Positions 26,535-34,614 are shown, numbered from the stretch's first letter. The stretch is DNA of 64,000 nt from Acidimicrobiales bacterium (GCA_041394185.1 JAWKIQ010000002.1:1054001-1118000), one strand, 5' to 3'. Made by a program: numbers and translations. Notes: generated from the letters alone by a model not told the origin.

Positions 26535-27305
26535 ATGACCGAACTCTCCAACGCCGACCTGGTCGATGGCGTCGAAGACGTCTTGTCGTCGACGCTTTCC
26601 CTGGCCCGAACCATCACCGAGGAACAGGGTCGTTTGCCGACCGATTGCCCGGGTTGGACTGTCAAGGACAATCTGGCCCACATGGTGGGTCTCGAACAGG
26701 TGCTGAACGGAGCCCCCGAACCCGACGTCGAACTGCCGCCGCTCGACCACGTCAAGAAGGATTTCGACGCGTACATGGAGCGTCACATCCACATCCGTCG
26801 GGGCTTGCCCGTTTCGGCGATCGCAGATGAGTTGGCGGGTCTCTTGCCTCGGCGCATCGAGGGTTTGAGGGCCGCTGTAGCCGGGGGCGACCCCATGGTG
26901 CGAGGGCCCTTCGGCGAGTCGCCTCTGTCGCAGGCCCTGCCCATCAGGGTGTTCGACCTGTGGGCTCACGAGCAGGACATCAGGCGGGCTCTGGGCATGA
27001 CAGCCAGGGTCGACTGCCTGGCCGCGGAGATCGCGCTAGACCGCTCGATTCTGGGTTGGAGCAGGGCCATCCCCAAGCTGCTCGAGGGTGTCGACGGCGT
27101 TGTAGAGGTGGCGCGGACGGGGTCGACCGAATCGACCCAGCCGATTCAGATCGGGTCCGGTGGCGAGGTCGTTGCCAGGATCGAAGGCGACCTCGACGCG
27201 CTGACCATGGCCTTTTGTGGCCGCGGCCAACCTCGAGCCGACCTGCTCACCGGCGATGCGGCAGTTGTCGACAGGCTGTCGGGTTCGCTGGGCCTCACGC
27301 CCTGA
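26535..27305 (+). CDS. DinB/maleylpyruvate-isomerase-type (mycothiol-dependent) protein
   Basis: This 256-residue protein carries the TIGR03083-like actinobacterial domain: CPGWTVKDNLAHMVGLEQVLNG near residue 40, and a later VFDLWAHEQDIRRALGM. These supply the three histidines of the DinB four-helix metal site. In characterised relatives the enzyme uses mycothiol for maleylpyruvate isomerisation or detoxification. The C-terminal ~90 residues resemble an SCP2-like mixed domain. The ATG follows the pyrC stop by 16 bp, so co-transcription is likely although no metabolic link is evident. Confidence 0.8.
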   Translation: MTELSNADLVDGVEDVLSSTLSLARTITEEQGRLPTDCPGWTVKDNLAHMVGLEQVLNGAPEPDVELPPLDHVKKDFDAYMERHIHIRRGLPVSAIADELAGLLPRRIEGLRAAVAGGDPMVRGPFGESPLSQALPIRVFDLWAHEQDIRRALGMTARVDCLAAEIALDRSILGWSRAIPKLLEGVDGVVEVARTGSTESTQPIQIGSGGEVVARIEGDLDALTMAFCGRGQPRADLLTGDAAVVDRLSGSLGLTP

Positions 27306-27327
27306 CCCACCAACGGGGCCCGGTACC

Positions 27328-28029
27328 TCAGGCTCGACGGACCCGGAACTCGACACCACCGATGGTGTGCACGGCGGGGTCGACGCCGACGCAGTCCACG
27401 GCAACCAACCCGCCCGTGCCCTCGGCGAAGGTCACGGTCGCGTTGTCTAGTGCGATGGTGCGCTGCTCAACAGGCAGATTGGTGATGGCAGACCACTTCG
27501 CAGCGACCGCGTCGGGGTCTTCGACCCTCAGCTCGACGCCAACCATCGCCGACACCTTGGTGGTGTTGAAGACGCGCTGCCAATCGTCGCCGGCAGGGTG
27601 CCAGGGCCCCATGGGGTCTTCGCCGCCCGGCTGATAGTCGATCTCGAGGAACGAGCCGCCGGTGTCAGAAGGGTGCAGCTGCAGCAGGCGGTAGCCGTCT
27701 TCGTGCGTGCTCTCCCACACCACCCGTACGCCCAGCTCGTCGACCCTCTGGCGCAGTGGAGGATGGTCGTCGGTGTGGCAGATCACCATGTATCCGCCGT
27801 CTCCGCCCATACGTTCCAGCTGGCGGCCGCCGGCGGTTCCCGGTTGGGTCGGTGAGACGACTTCGACGAACTGCGAGCCCAGCGGCATGACGACGTTGTG
27901 AAGCCCGAACTTGCCGACCGCCGGGTCTCTGTGGGCCACCTCTATGCCCAGATGATCGGTCAGTGCCTGGGCGACGGGTTCCAGGTCGTGGGCGACCAGT
28001 GCTATCTGGCGCAGACGTATCCAGGTCAT
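27328..28029 (-). CDS. VOC/glyoxalase-superfamily protein, two-domain
   Basis: This 233-residue protein has two VOC-type halves. The first, from IRLRQIALVAHDLEPVAQALTDHLG, is a glyoxalase-like betaalphabeta-betabetabeta unit. The second begins VFNTTKVSAMVGVELRVEDPDAVAAKWSAI. The family includes lyases, dioxygenases and epimerases, and the metal residues are not conclusive here. The ATG shares one base with the upstream enoyl-CoA hydratase stop (TGATG), so it is the last gene of the MarR-controlled operon. Confidence 0.75.
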   Translation of the reverse strand: MTWIRLRQIALVAHDLEPVAQALTDHLGIEVAHRDPAVGKFGLHNVVMPLGSQFVEVVSPTQPGTAGGRQLERMGGDGGYMVICHTDDHPPLRQRVDELGVRVVWESTHEDGYRLLQLHPSDTGGSFLEIDYQPGGEDPMGPWHPAGDDWQRVFNTTKVSAMVGVELRVEDPDAVAAKWSAITNLPVEQRTIALDNATVTFAEGTGGLVAVDCVGVDPAVHTIGGVEFRVRRA

Positions 28030-28826
28030 CAGCTGAACCTCGGCTTTCTCTTCTCGACAAACGCCCGGAAGGCTTCCTTGGTGTCCGAGCTGGCCGCGAT
28101 GCGCAGGTGGCGCTCGGCCTCGTAATCGACGAAGTCGGCCAGGCCCATTCGTTCGGCCGCCAGGTAGTTGGCTTTCAGACCCTTCAGGGCGGTTGGTGAC
28201 TTGTCCATCAAATCCTGGACCAGCTGCTCGGTCTGCTCGTTGAACACGTCGTCGGGGAACACCCTGGCCACCATGCCGATCGACAGAGCTTCGTCTGCTG
28301 TCACGCGCCTCGGCAGGAACGACAGCTCCTTGGCACGAGATGCCCCGATCAGGCGGGGCAGCGACCACGGGATCGCCATGTCACCTGCGACCGCTACGTC
28401 CAGAAATGCCGTATTGCACTTGGCCGATTGGGTCATCACACGCAGATCGCAGGCGAGCGCCCAACCCAGGCCGGCACCAGCGCAGGCACCGTTGATGGCG
28501 GCGACCGTCACCGCCGGAATCTCGTGCAACAGTGCAGTGACCCTGAAGTCTTGTGCCCGCAGTGTGTCGTCGGGTCCACCATCGGTGAAGTGGTTCAGAT
28601 CGGCACCTGGGCAGAACGATCGACCTGCACCGGTCAGCACCAGCACACGTATCGAGTCGTCGGTGGCAGCTGTCTCGAGGGCTTCGGTCATCTCCCTGAC
28701 CATCCGGTTGGTGATGCCGTTGCGTTGATCGGGTCGATTGAGGGTGAGGCGGGCGAGCCCGCTTTGGACCTCATACAGCAGTGTTTCGAAGCTCACTTCG
28801 AGCGCCCTCCCCGTTTGGCGCGACAC
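28029..28826 (-). CDS. Enoyl-CoA hydratase/isomerase
   Basis: This 265-residue crotonase-fold enzyme contains the CoA-binding LTLNRPDQRNGI, the oxyanion-hole segments FCPGADLNHF and GACAGAGLGWALACDLRV, and an Asp/Glu-containing region around FLDVAVAGDMAIPWSLPRLIG. Crotonase-fold enzymes hydrate, isomerise or cleave acyl-CoA thioesters. Its position below an FAD hydroxylase suggests ring or side-chain degradation. The start is a GTG, 3 bp after the permease stop; a GTG ten codons later would also fit the family N-terminus. Confidence 0.87.
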   Translation of the reverse strand: MSRQTGRALEVSFETLLYEVQSGLARLTLNRPDQRNGITNRMVREMTEALETAATDDSIRVLVLTGAGRSFCPGADLNHFTDGGPDDTLRAQDFRVTALLHEIPAVTVAAINGACAGAGLGWALACDLRVMTQSAKCNTAFLDVAVAGDMAIPWSLPRLIGASRAKELSFLPRRVTADEALSIGMVARVFPDDVFNEQTEQLVQDLMDKSPTALKGLKANYLAAERMGLADFVDYEAERHLRIAASSDTKEAFRAFVEKRKPRFS

Positions 28827-28829
28827 TAG

Positions 28830-29831
28830 CTATGTCGCCGGCCTCAACCCGAAGCGAGAAAGTCGCTCGGCCATGCTGGGCCGCCGGGAGACCGTGATGC
28901 GCGGATCGGCCCACCTCATGGCGACATCGACCACCGCGCTGAGGCACACGTAGATCACCACCATGTAGGTGGTCAGGCCGAGCAACAGGTAGAGATCCCT
29001 GGACAGTGATGCCTCCAGCAGCAGCATTCCGAGGCCGCCGATGCCGAACACCAGCTCGACGATCACCGCGCCGGACAGCAGCGATCCGATGCTCATGCCT
29101 ATGACGTTCAGCGAGCCCAGCGAAGCGGGCCGCAACGCATGACGCAGCAGCAGGTAGCGCGTGCTCAGGCCCTTGCTGGCTGCTGCGGTGATGAAGTCAC
29201 TCTTCAGGACCTCGACCGTGTCGGCACGTACCGTTCTGCCTATGCGACCAAACTCGGCGAAGATCAGGGTCGCCGCGGGCAGCGCCAGGTGCTGCAGATG
29301 CAGGCCGAACGAGTTGGTCAGCCGCACCCAGCCAGACGCCGGTAGCCACTGCAGCTTCAGGGCGAACACCCACATCAAGAAGTACGGAGTGATGAATACC
29401 GGAACGGTCTGGGAGATGCCGAGCAACGCATCGATGGCTCGGCCGGCGGGAGTCTCTGCCTTGGCCGCTGCCAACAGCCCCAGCGGGATGGCCAGGGCCA
29501 CCGCACCGATCACTGCCACCAGCATCAACTCGCCCGAGATCGACAGGCGAGGGACGATCATGTCGGTGACCGGCAGACCGGATCTAGACGACGTCCCCAG
29601 ATCGCCGCCGAGCATTTCCCACAGCCACCGTAGGTACCGCATCCAGAAGCCGTCGCGGAGGTTGTAGGTCTCGGCGATGGCCAGATCGCGAGGCGAGTTC
29701 TCGTTGATTCCCAGCGGCAACATCACCGCCTTGAAACCTCCCGAGATTGACAGCTCGACCCCGGCCATCACCAGAAAGCCCGACACTGCGATGGCGCCGA
29801 ACAGCCGTGTGACGAAGCGGATGGCGGTCAT
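28830..29831 (-). CDS. DppB/OppB-type ABC transporter permease, orphan
   Basis: This 333-residue integral membrane protein has an N-terminal helix and five later helices in the binding-protein-dependent permease fold. It contains the EAA-type cytoplasmic loop (VRADTVEVLKSDFITAAASKGLS) that contacts the ATPase, and the DppB-like N-terminal GGDLGTSSRSGLPVTDMIVPRL. Dipeptide/oligopeptide importers need a second permease, ATPases and a binding protein, and none is nearby. The ATG overlaps the MarR stop as ATGA. Possible substrates are the aromatic or peptide-like compound handled by the operon. Confidence 0.87.
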   Translation of the reverse strand: MTAIRFVTRLFGAIAVSGFLVMAGVELSISGGFKAVMLPLGINENSPRDLAIAETYNLRDGFWMRYLRWLWEMLGGDLGTSSRSGLPVTDMIVPRLSISGELMLVAVIGAVALAIPLGLLAAAKAETPAGRAIDALLGISQTVPVFITPYFLMWVFALKLQWLPASGWVRLTNSFGLHLQHLALPAATLIFAEFGRIGRTVRADTVEVLKSDFITAAASKGLSTRYLLLRHALRPASLGSLNVIGMSIGSLLSGAVIVELVFGIGGLGMLLLEASLSRDLYLLLGLTTYMVVIYVCLSAVVDVAMRWADPRITVSRRPSMAERLSRFGLRPAT

Positions 29832-30307
29832 GACCCGCGAAGCGCTCGGGCAAGCAGGTCGTTCAGGGTTTTGGTCTCTGCGGCGCTCAGGTTGGCCCAT
29901 TCGCGTTCGTGAAAGGCCTGAACCAGGGGTGTCACCTCGTCGAACAGTCGCCGACCTTCGGCAGTGGCCCGCACCAGAACGCTTCGGCGGTCGGTTTTGC
30001 TGGGCCGCCGCTCGGCCAGGCCGGCTTTCACCAGCCGATCGACCATGCGTGTGGTGTCGCTGGCCCTGTTGATGAGGCCGTTGGAGATGGTGTTCATCGG
30101 AATTCCGGCCTCGGGGTCGTCGGCGAGGCACAGGGCCCACAAAGCGATGTATTGCTGATGGGTGATCCCGGCCTGCTGGCAGATCTCGTCCATAGATTGA
30201 TAGGCGCGGTTGGCCAGAAGCAATACGTTCAGGTGAACCTCGCGGCCCAGCCGAACCGCTTGCGGCTCGTCGGCGGGGGTTCTGGCGCTGGATCGTCTGG
30301 CCGCCAT
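29828..30307 (-). CDS. MarR-family transcriptional regulator
   Basis: This 159-residue protein has the MarR winged helix-turn-helix: GITHQQYIALWALCL, the recognition segment GLINRASDTTRMVDRLVKAGLAERR and the wing PSKTDRRSVLVRATAEGRRL. MarR proteins usually repress catabolic operons until an aromatic ligand binds. It lies between the hydroxylase and permease genes, with a 1-nt gap upstream and a 4-bp overlap downstream. It probably controls the operon through the site at 31847-31869. The ATG at 30307 is adjacent to the monooxygenase TGA. Confidence 0.9.
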   Translation of the reverse strand: MAARRSSARTPADEPQAVRLGREVHLNVLLLANRAYQSMDEICQQAGITHQQYIALWALCLADDPEAGIPMNTISNGLINRASDTTRMVDRLVKAGLAERRPSKTDRRSVLVRATAEGRRLFDEVTPLVQAFHEREWANLSAAETKTLNDLLARALRGS

Positions 30308-30308
30308 G

Positions 30309-31805
30309 TCAGGCGCCCAGGTCTGCACGCAGTCGCTGTATCAACCCGGTGCCACCTCCGGCTTCGCCGGCCGTCCCGTAAACGAGGAAGTCGGGGCGCA
30401 CCAGGCACCACGCGATGCCGTGGGCCTCGAACCACTGCGCTTGGATGCTGTTCGAGGGGTCGATCGCCACCACCGATCCGCCGATCGATTGGAACCAGCG
30501 GGCGGCGCCCGGGTCGACCTCCTGGTTCGCCGAAGTCAGCAGGCGCCACCCCGCGCCCACGACGTCGTCGAAGGGCCGGCCGTCTACCGTGCCCTGCACT
30601 GCGACATGGCCGGCGAGGGCCGTATCGGTCGCCAGGCACCCCTGCTTGGGAACTGGCAGTGGCCGCGTCGAGGTCGGCGTCTCGCCCACCGCTGCGGCCA
30701 TGGCAGCGTCGCGCTTCGCAGCCTCTTGCGGGTCGGGCACGCAGATCACCTTCCCCAGTTCCATCGCAAAAACGATCAACTCATGTGCAGGCTCTATGCG
30801 CTCGCGGTCGTAGTCCTCCAGGATGCTCTCGGCGGCCAGCCCGTTGAGCACCAGGTCGAGCTTCCAGGCCAGGTTGGCCGAGTCGCGGACGCCCGCGCAC
30901 AGGCCCTGCCCGGCGAATGGCGGCGTCTGATGAGCGGCATCTCCGGCCAGGAAGACCCTGCCCTCGTGCCAACGCTGCGCGTATCTGGCGTGGAATCGAT
31001 AGTCGGCGCAGCGCTCCATGACCGCGTTGTCTGGCGTGATGTCCCACGGTTCCAGCAGCGTCCAGGCGTGGGCTTCGGTGTTGAACGTCGCCGGGTCTTC
31101 GTCCGGAAGCCGCATGAACTCCCACCGGCGCCGCCCGGGACCCCCAGAAACCAGCGTGGTGGGCCGGGCGGGGTCACAAACCTGCAGGTTCACCGGGTCA
31201 TAGACCCGATGTTCGTTGGGAATGATGTCGACGACGAACCAGTCGTAGAAATAGCCCATGTCGACCATGTCGATGCCCAACAGCCGTCGGATGGTGCTGT
31301 TGGCCCCGTCGGCACCGATCAGGTAGCGGGCCGCGATCGAGTCGCCGGTTGCAGTTTCGACATCGACGCTGTCATGGCCCTGTTCGATCGTCGTCACCTC
31401 GACCCCTCGCCTGACCACGATGTTGTCGAAGTCACCCGTTCGGCGCTCGAGCAGGGCCTCGAGCTGGGGTTGCGAGAACATCGAGCCGCCTGGCCAGCCG
31501 ATCGGTGTGTCGCCGCTGTTGCCGAACCGAAGCAGCGTGACGCCCTCTGCGTTGCGCCACTCGTAGACGTCGGCGGGCTCGATGATGGTTCTCAGCTCGT
31601 CGCCTATGCCACACGACTGGAAGATGCGGCCCACTTCGGCGTCGAAGTGCACGGCACGCGGCAGGGGATAGGGGGCCGGTTGGCGTTCGAGTACAACGAC
31701 CGAATGGCCCCGTTGTGCCAGCAGTATCGAAGCAACGAGGCCGGTAGGACCAGCCCCCACTATGGCAACGTCGAAGGTGGAGTTGTTGCCGCTTGACGGG
31801 GTCAT
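30309..31805 (-). CDS. FAD-dependent aromatic hydroxylase (MhpA/PheA-like)
   Basis: This 498-residue flavoprotein monooxygenase has the FAD-binding GAGPTGLVAS near residue 17, the DG-type motif LIGADGANSTIR and the second FAD motif FLAGDAAHQTPPFAGQGLCAG followed by RDSANLAWKL. These point to the MhpA-like group that hydroxylates phenylpropionoid or phenolic rings with NAD(P)H and oxygen; the exact substrate is unknown. It is the first gene of a minus-strand operon with MarR, an orphan permease, enoyl-CoA hydratase and a VOC protein. The ATG is at 31805, just downstream of the predicted MarR site. Confidence 0.88.
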   Translation of the reverse strand: MTPSSGNNSTFDVAIVGAGPTGLVASILLAQRGHSVVVLERQPAPYPLPRAVHFDAEVGRIFQSCGIGDELRTIIEPADVYEWRNAEGVTLLRFGNSGDTPIGWPGGSMFSQPQLEALLERRTGDFDNIVVRRGVEVTTIEQGHDSVDVETATGDSIAARYLIGADGANSTIRRLLGIDMVDMGYFYDWFVVDIIPNEHRVYDPVNLQVCDPARPTTLVSGGPGRRRWEFMRLPDEDPATFNTEAHAWTLLEPWDITPDNAVMERCADYRFHARYAQRWHEGRVFLAGDAAHQTPPFAGQGLCAGVRDSANLAWKLDLVLNGLAAESILEDYDRERIEPAHELIVFAMELGKVICVPDPQEAAKRDAAMAAAVGETPTSTRPLPVPKQGCLATDTALAGHVAVQGTVDGRPFDDVVGAGWRLLTSANQEVDPGAARWFQSIGGSVVAIDPSNSIQAQWFEAHGIAWCLVRPDFLVYGTAGEAGGGTGLIQRLRADLGA

Positions 31806-31846
31806 CGTCGTACCTCGTGTCTATGCCGAACCAATCGGAGATAGAC

Positions 31847-31869
31847 GTTACAACAACTATCGTTGCGAC
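31847..31869. promoter_or_regulatory. Putative MarR operator upstream of the FAD hydroxylase
   Basis: The arms GTTACAAC (31847-31854) and GTTGCGAC (31862-31869) form GTnnCAAC/GTTGnnAC around 7 bp, six of eight paired positions matching. The site is 42-64 bp upstream of the hydroxylase ATG, in an AT-richer patch. MarR proteins typically bind 16-25 bp palindromes of this sort. The assignment to the operon's own MarR is inference. Confidence 0.4.
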
Positions 31870-31894
31870 GACTAAAGCCCGGGTCGATCCAGCG

Positions 31895-32146
31895 TCAGGC
31901 CACGATGTCGATCACATCCCCCAGGCCTACGCCAACCGATCGGGGCAGTCCCGTCGAGGGATCGAACTGCGACCCGCCTGCGGCGTGGGCCTGGATCTTC
32001 GACTTCAACAGGGCAGCTTCGGCCTTGTTGTCGAAGGAACGCACCCGGTCTCGCCCGCCGTATCGCCAGCGGACCGAGTAGCCACCGTCGGCCGCCCACC
32101 GGCTGGGGCCGGTGATGGAAAGAACTTGGATTTCCTCGGTACTCAT
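31895..32146 (-). pseudogene. N-terminal fragment of a tyrosine recombinase/integrase
   Basis: The 83-residue open frame reads like the arm-binding start of an actinobacterial phage-type integrase: YSVRWRYGGRDRVRSF, then DNKAEAALLKSKIQAHAAGG, then FDPSTGLPRSV. Full integrases continue for another ~300 residues with a SAM-like domain and an R-H-R-Y catalytic domain, neither of which is seen in any frame here. It could be an eroded integrase or a small protein sharing that domain. The tRNA-Arg at 33044-33117 is 0.9 kb away. No attachment-site repeat is visible. Confidence 0.55.
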
Positions 32147-32211
32147 GACGTCAACCATCCAGACTCTGAATCGGAAGGCGCTCTTGACGTCGAATCGGCG
32201 TCGAGGCGCCC

Positions 32212-32508
32212 GTGGCACCTACTGACTCCATACGACTGCTTTCGGCAGGTCGTCTCGCCGAGTTGAGGAAAACCGGCGAAGTGGTCGAGGTGCCGCCAGG
32301 TCTACGCATCGACCCGCAGGACGGATCGGCCTCGTGGGAGTGGCGTGCAGATGATGAACTCGGCCAGCTACGACCGCTGAACGATCTGCAGCCGATCACG
32401 AGGCCATGGCGAGCACGAACACAGCGCACCGATCGGCCAGGTCGCTCGGTGCCGAGACGAACGGCTCTTCGGTCGGCCACGGTCCTTCGCTCGCGTCGGT
32501 GTAGGTGA
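32212..32508 (+). CDS. Short ORF of doubtful status
   Basis: A 98-codon frame starting with GTG. The first ~70 residues look protein-like (RLLSAGRLAELRKTGEVVEV, PPGLRIDPQDGSASWEWRADD). The Arg-rich remainder lies opposite the end of the lipoprotein gene, and the overlap is over 110 bp. It may be a remnant whose original stop has been lost. No family is recognised. Confidence 0.25.
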   Translation: MAPTDSIRLLSAGRLAELRKTGEVVEVPPGLRIDPQDGSASWEWRADDELGQLRPLNDLQPITRPWRARTQRTDRPGRSVPRRTALRSATVLRSRRCR

Positions 32509-32875
32509 ATACGTCCACGGTCACGTCGACCCCATCGACGCTCTGCGTGAAGGAGTCTCCGCCGTCCATCGAGAAGCCACGGGTTTTGAACTCGTCAGTG
32601 AGTGAGGCTACGGCCGAGTCGATGTCAGCGCACTCGACCAGCCAGCCCCGGCTGGCCGTAGGGGCCGGACAGTCGGTGTCGCAGGAGCCATCAGCGCTCG
32701 TCGCGACGTACAGCTCACCGTCGACGTTTGCGTGCCGGAGATCCTCCACCATGTCGATCGCAGTGGAGCGGTCTGCGTCCGCACATGCTGCGCACAGCAC
32801 GAGCCCCGTGATCGCAACCACGAAAGCGAACCGGGGACCGAGCGAACGGGAAGGCTTCCGCATCGACGAACTCAT
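32396..32875 (-). CDS. Small secreted lipoprotein, unrecognised
   Basis: This 159-residue protein has an N-terminal RKPSRSLGPRFAFVV basic and hydrophobic segment ending in LVLCAAC, a lipoprotein signal. The mature part has a Cys pair (GSCDTDC) and an acidic, disorder-rich C-terminal half with SFTQSVDGVDVTVDVFTYTD. No family is recognised. The ATG at 32875 is chosen to include the signal; an ATG at 32863 also works. It is flanked by the integrase remnant and tRNA-Arg. Confidence 0.55.
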   Translation of the reverse strand: MSSSMRKPSRSLGPRFAFVVAITGLVLCAACADADRSTAIDMVEDLRHANVDGELYVATSADGSCDTDCPAPTASRGWLVECADIDSAVASLTDEFKTRGFSMDGGDSFTQSVDGVDVTVDVFTYTDASEGPWPTEEPFVSAPSDLADRCAVFVLAMAS

Positions 32876-33002
32876 TTCGGAGGGGGCCGCCGGCCGGACC
32901 CTCGACCGCCAGGCTACGGGACAGGCGGATCGTGTTCGGCATCGACCTGCGCAGGAGGATTCAGACTTCTCGAGACCTTTCCAGGGAGGTGTGACAAACA
33001 GA

Positions 33003-33026
33003 AGAGCCACCCCGAAGGGTGGCTCT
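33003..33026 (-). terminator. Terminator after tRNA-Arg
   Basis: AGAGCCACCC (33003-33012) pairs perfectly with GGGTGGCTCT (33017-33026) around a CGAA tetraloop. Read on the minus strand it comes 17 bp after tRNA-Arg and is followed by TCTGTTTG. It is a typical intrinsic terminator. Confidence 0.85.
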
Positions 33027-33043
33027 CAGTCAGAATCGCTCAG

Positions 33044-33117
33044 CGCGCCCGGAGGTATTCGAAACCCCAACCTTCTGATCCGTAGTCAGATGCTCTATCC
33101 AATTGAGCTACGGGCGC
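33044..33117 (-). tRNA. tRNA-Arg (anticodon ACG)
   Basis: The minus strand folds as a cloverleaf. The 7-bp acceptor stem is GCGCCCG with CGGGCGC, the D-arm is GCTC-AATTGGATA-GAGC, and the anticodon arm is TCTGA-CTACGGA-TCAGA with anticodon ACG. The T-arm has loop TTCGAAT. The 3' CCA is not encoded. The A34 of this tRNA is the known substrate of TadA, whose gene lies at 35379-35837. Confidence 0.95.
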
Positions 33118-33130
33118 TGGGCACCGAAGT

Positions 33131-33160
33131 GCGAAGCGACAGTGTATGCCACCGCTTCGC
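33131..33160 (-). terminator. Stem-loop between the Rpf gene and tRNA-Arg
   Basis: GCGAAGCG (33131-33138) pairs perfectly with CGCTTCGC (33153-33160) around 14 nt. It lies between the Rpf stop and the tRNA on the same strand, so it may end the Rpf mRNA. Its loop also holds TACACT (minus strand), a possible -10 box for the tRNA. Confidence 0.45.
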
Positions 33161-33186
33161 CTCCGGCTACACGTTTTGTTGCCTCG

Positions 33187-34293
33187 TCAGCGCAAACCGA
33201 GCTTGCGGGTACATCCGGGCCAGGCGCGCCAGCCCTGGATCTCCAGCAGCAACTCGCCGCGGTAGATCTGCTCCTCACGGCTGTGCTCGTGGGGGTACCC
33301 GGTGCCGCCGACGGCACGCCACGACGAAAGCGTGAACTGGATTCCGCCGTAGAAGCCGTTGCCGGTGTTGATGTCCCAGCGGCTGGTCGATTCGCAGTGG
33401 GCCAGGGCATCCCAGATCGCAACCCGTTCAGGGGGCAGCGATGCGACGAAGGCTTCGGCGGGGGTCATCTCGGCCACCCGTGGTGCGGCGGGGCTGACCG
33501 ACACGGCGATCTTTCCCGAATCCGACACAGCGATGCCCGTGGCAAAGGCCGGAACCTCGATGTTGGGCTGCGGGGCAGCGGGCGTATCGCCGACGGTCTC
33601 TATGAGACCCGACTCGTTCAGCACCCAGTAGCCGTCGCCAACCTCGGCGATCGAGACCGCCGTTTCGTCTGAGGCATGGGCTAGCGAGCCAGCGAAGCGG
33701 GCGTCGCCGAAGGTCAAGATTCCGCCATCGGATCCCAGCAGCAGGTACCCGGCGGCGGTGTCGCTGGCTGCGATATCGACGATGGGCGCGGCCAGTTCGT
33801 ACGTTGCGCCCGAGCCGTAGAACTGCGCGTCACCAAAGCTGAAGATGCCGCCGTCGGCAGCTGCCAGCCAGTAGCCGCCTGGGGTGAGGGCGATGCCCAC
33901 GATGGGCGAGACGGGCCCGTATGGGGCAGCCGAGCCGTGGAACACGGCATCGCCGAATGCGAAGACGCCACCGTCGGCCGCCGCCAGCACGTAGCCGCGG
34001 TCGGTCGGGGTGGCTGCGATGTCGACAATCGGCGCGGCCAAGTCGACACCTTCCAGATCGCCGAAGTGTTCAGCGGCACCGCTGGTAGCGACGACGCCCT
34101 CGGCGTCGACACTCCACGAACCTCCGCTTTGTGCAACGGCAACCGAAACTGGGGCCCCGTCGAGTTCGGTGACCGGATCGGTTTCGGGTGTCCAGACCGT
34201 CGCTCCGGCCACGCCGGCCACGCCGGTGATGGCCAAGAGCGCCACGAATACGAACGCGAGCGCGCGAACGGCTGGGCGAGTGGGTTTCAGCAT
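33187..34293 (-). CDS. Rpf-type muralytic protein with FGDA repeats
   Basis: This 368-residue secreted protein starts with a signal peptide (ALAFVFVALLAITGVAGVAGA). Five ~45-residue repeats of the GYWLAAADGGIFSFGDA type follow (about residues 55-250), then a short linker. The C-terminal resuscitation-promoting-factor transglycosylase domain carries the catalytic Glu in LAHCEST and WDINTGNGFYGGIQF, SSWRAVGGTGYPHEHSREEQ and a paired Cys in WPGC. Rpf domains cleave peptidoglycan and promote regrowth of dormant actinobacteria. Fusion to the repeat module is unusual: most Rpf proteins carry LysM or G5 domains. Confidence 0.9.
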   Translation of the reverse strand: MLKPTRPAVRALAFVFVALLAITGVAGVAGATVWTPETDPVTELDGAPVSVAVAQSGGSWSVDAEGVVATSGAAEHFGDLEGVDLAAPIVDIAATPTDRGYVLAAADGGVFAFGDAVFHGSAAPYGPVSPIVGIALTPGGYWLAAADGGIFSFGDAQFYGSGATYELAAPIVDIAASDTAAGYLLLGSDGGILTFGDARFAGSLAHASDETAVSIAEVGDGYWVLNESGLIETVGDTPAAPQPNIEVPAFATGIAVSDSGKIAVSVSPAAPRVAEMTPAEAFVASLPPERVAIWDALAHCESTSRWDINTGNGFYGGIQFTLSSWRAVGGTGYPHEHSREEQIYRGELLLEIQGWRAWPGCTRKLGLR

Positions 34294-34430
34294 GACGCTC
34301 CTTTGCCTGCGCTCGGGACCTCATGTCGACCGGACGCGGCTTCGGGATTCACGCGGGTGGCCGCCGCATCTTGCGGTCCGGCTCGATTACCCGCTGGTTG
34401 TTCTTTGCTTAGTGAACGGTCAGGATGACG
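34294..34430 (-). promoter_or_regulatory. Structured 5' leader of the Rpf gene
   Basis: On the minus strand the leader can form a long hairpin at 34353-34394. GCGGGT pairs with ACCCGC, GCCG pairs with CGGC inside it, and CCGCA-AGA-TGCGG caps it. GTGAATCC follows, then a purine-rich Shine-Dalgarno sequence AAAGGAG before the ATG. Rpf genes are often controlled by the ydaO c-di-AMP riboswitch. This leader shares the GTGAATC-like element but not the clear CCGAACCCG segment, so the riboswitch assignment is only a hypothesis. Confidence 0.35.
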
Positions 34431-34590
34431 AAAGGATTACGAAAACGCAACGCGGATCGAAATAAATCGCCTGTGGTATTCGTCTCACCACACAAAGCGG
34501 CCGATTGGGCTGCTGAAGGCCAACAATCGCCTTCCGGTGGTCTCGGCAGATTCTGCCGGGCTCTTGAGCGTTGGATCGCAAACGCGAAAC

Positions 34591-34612
34591 AACCCCCACC
34601 GAGGTGGGGGTT
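34591..34612 (-). terminator. Terminator after tRNA-Ser(CGA)
   Basis: AACCCCCACC (34591-34600) pairs perfectly with GGTGGGGGTT (34603-34612). On the minus strand it directly follows the tRNA 3' end, with GTTTCGCGTTT after it. It probably ends the tRNA transcript. Confidence 0.8.
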
Positions 34613-34614
34613 GG

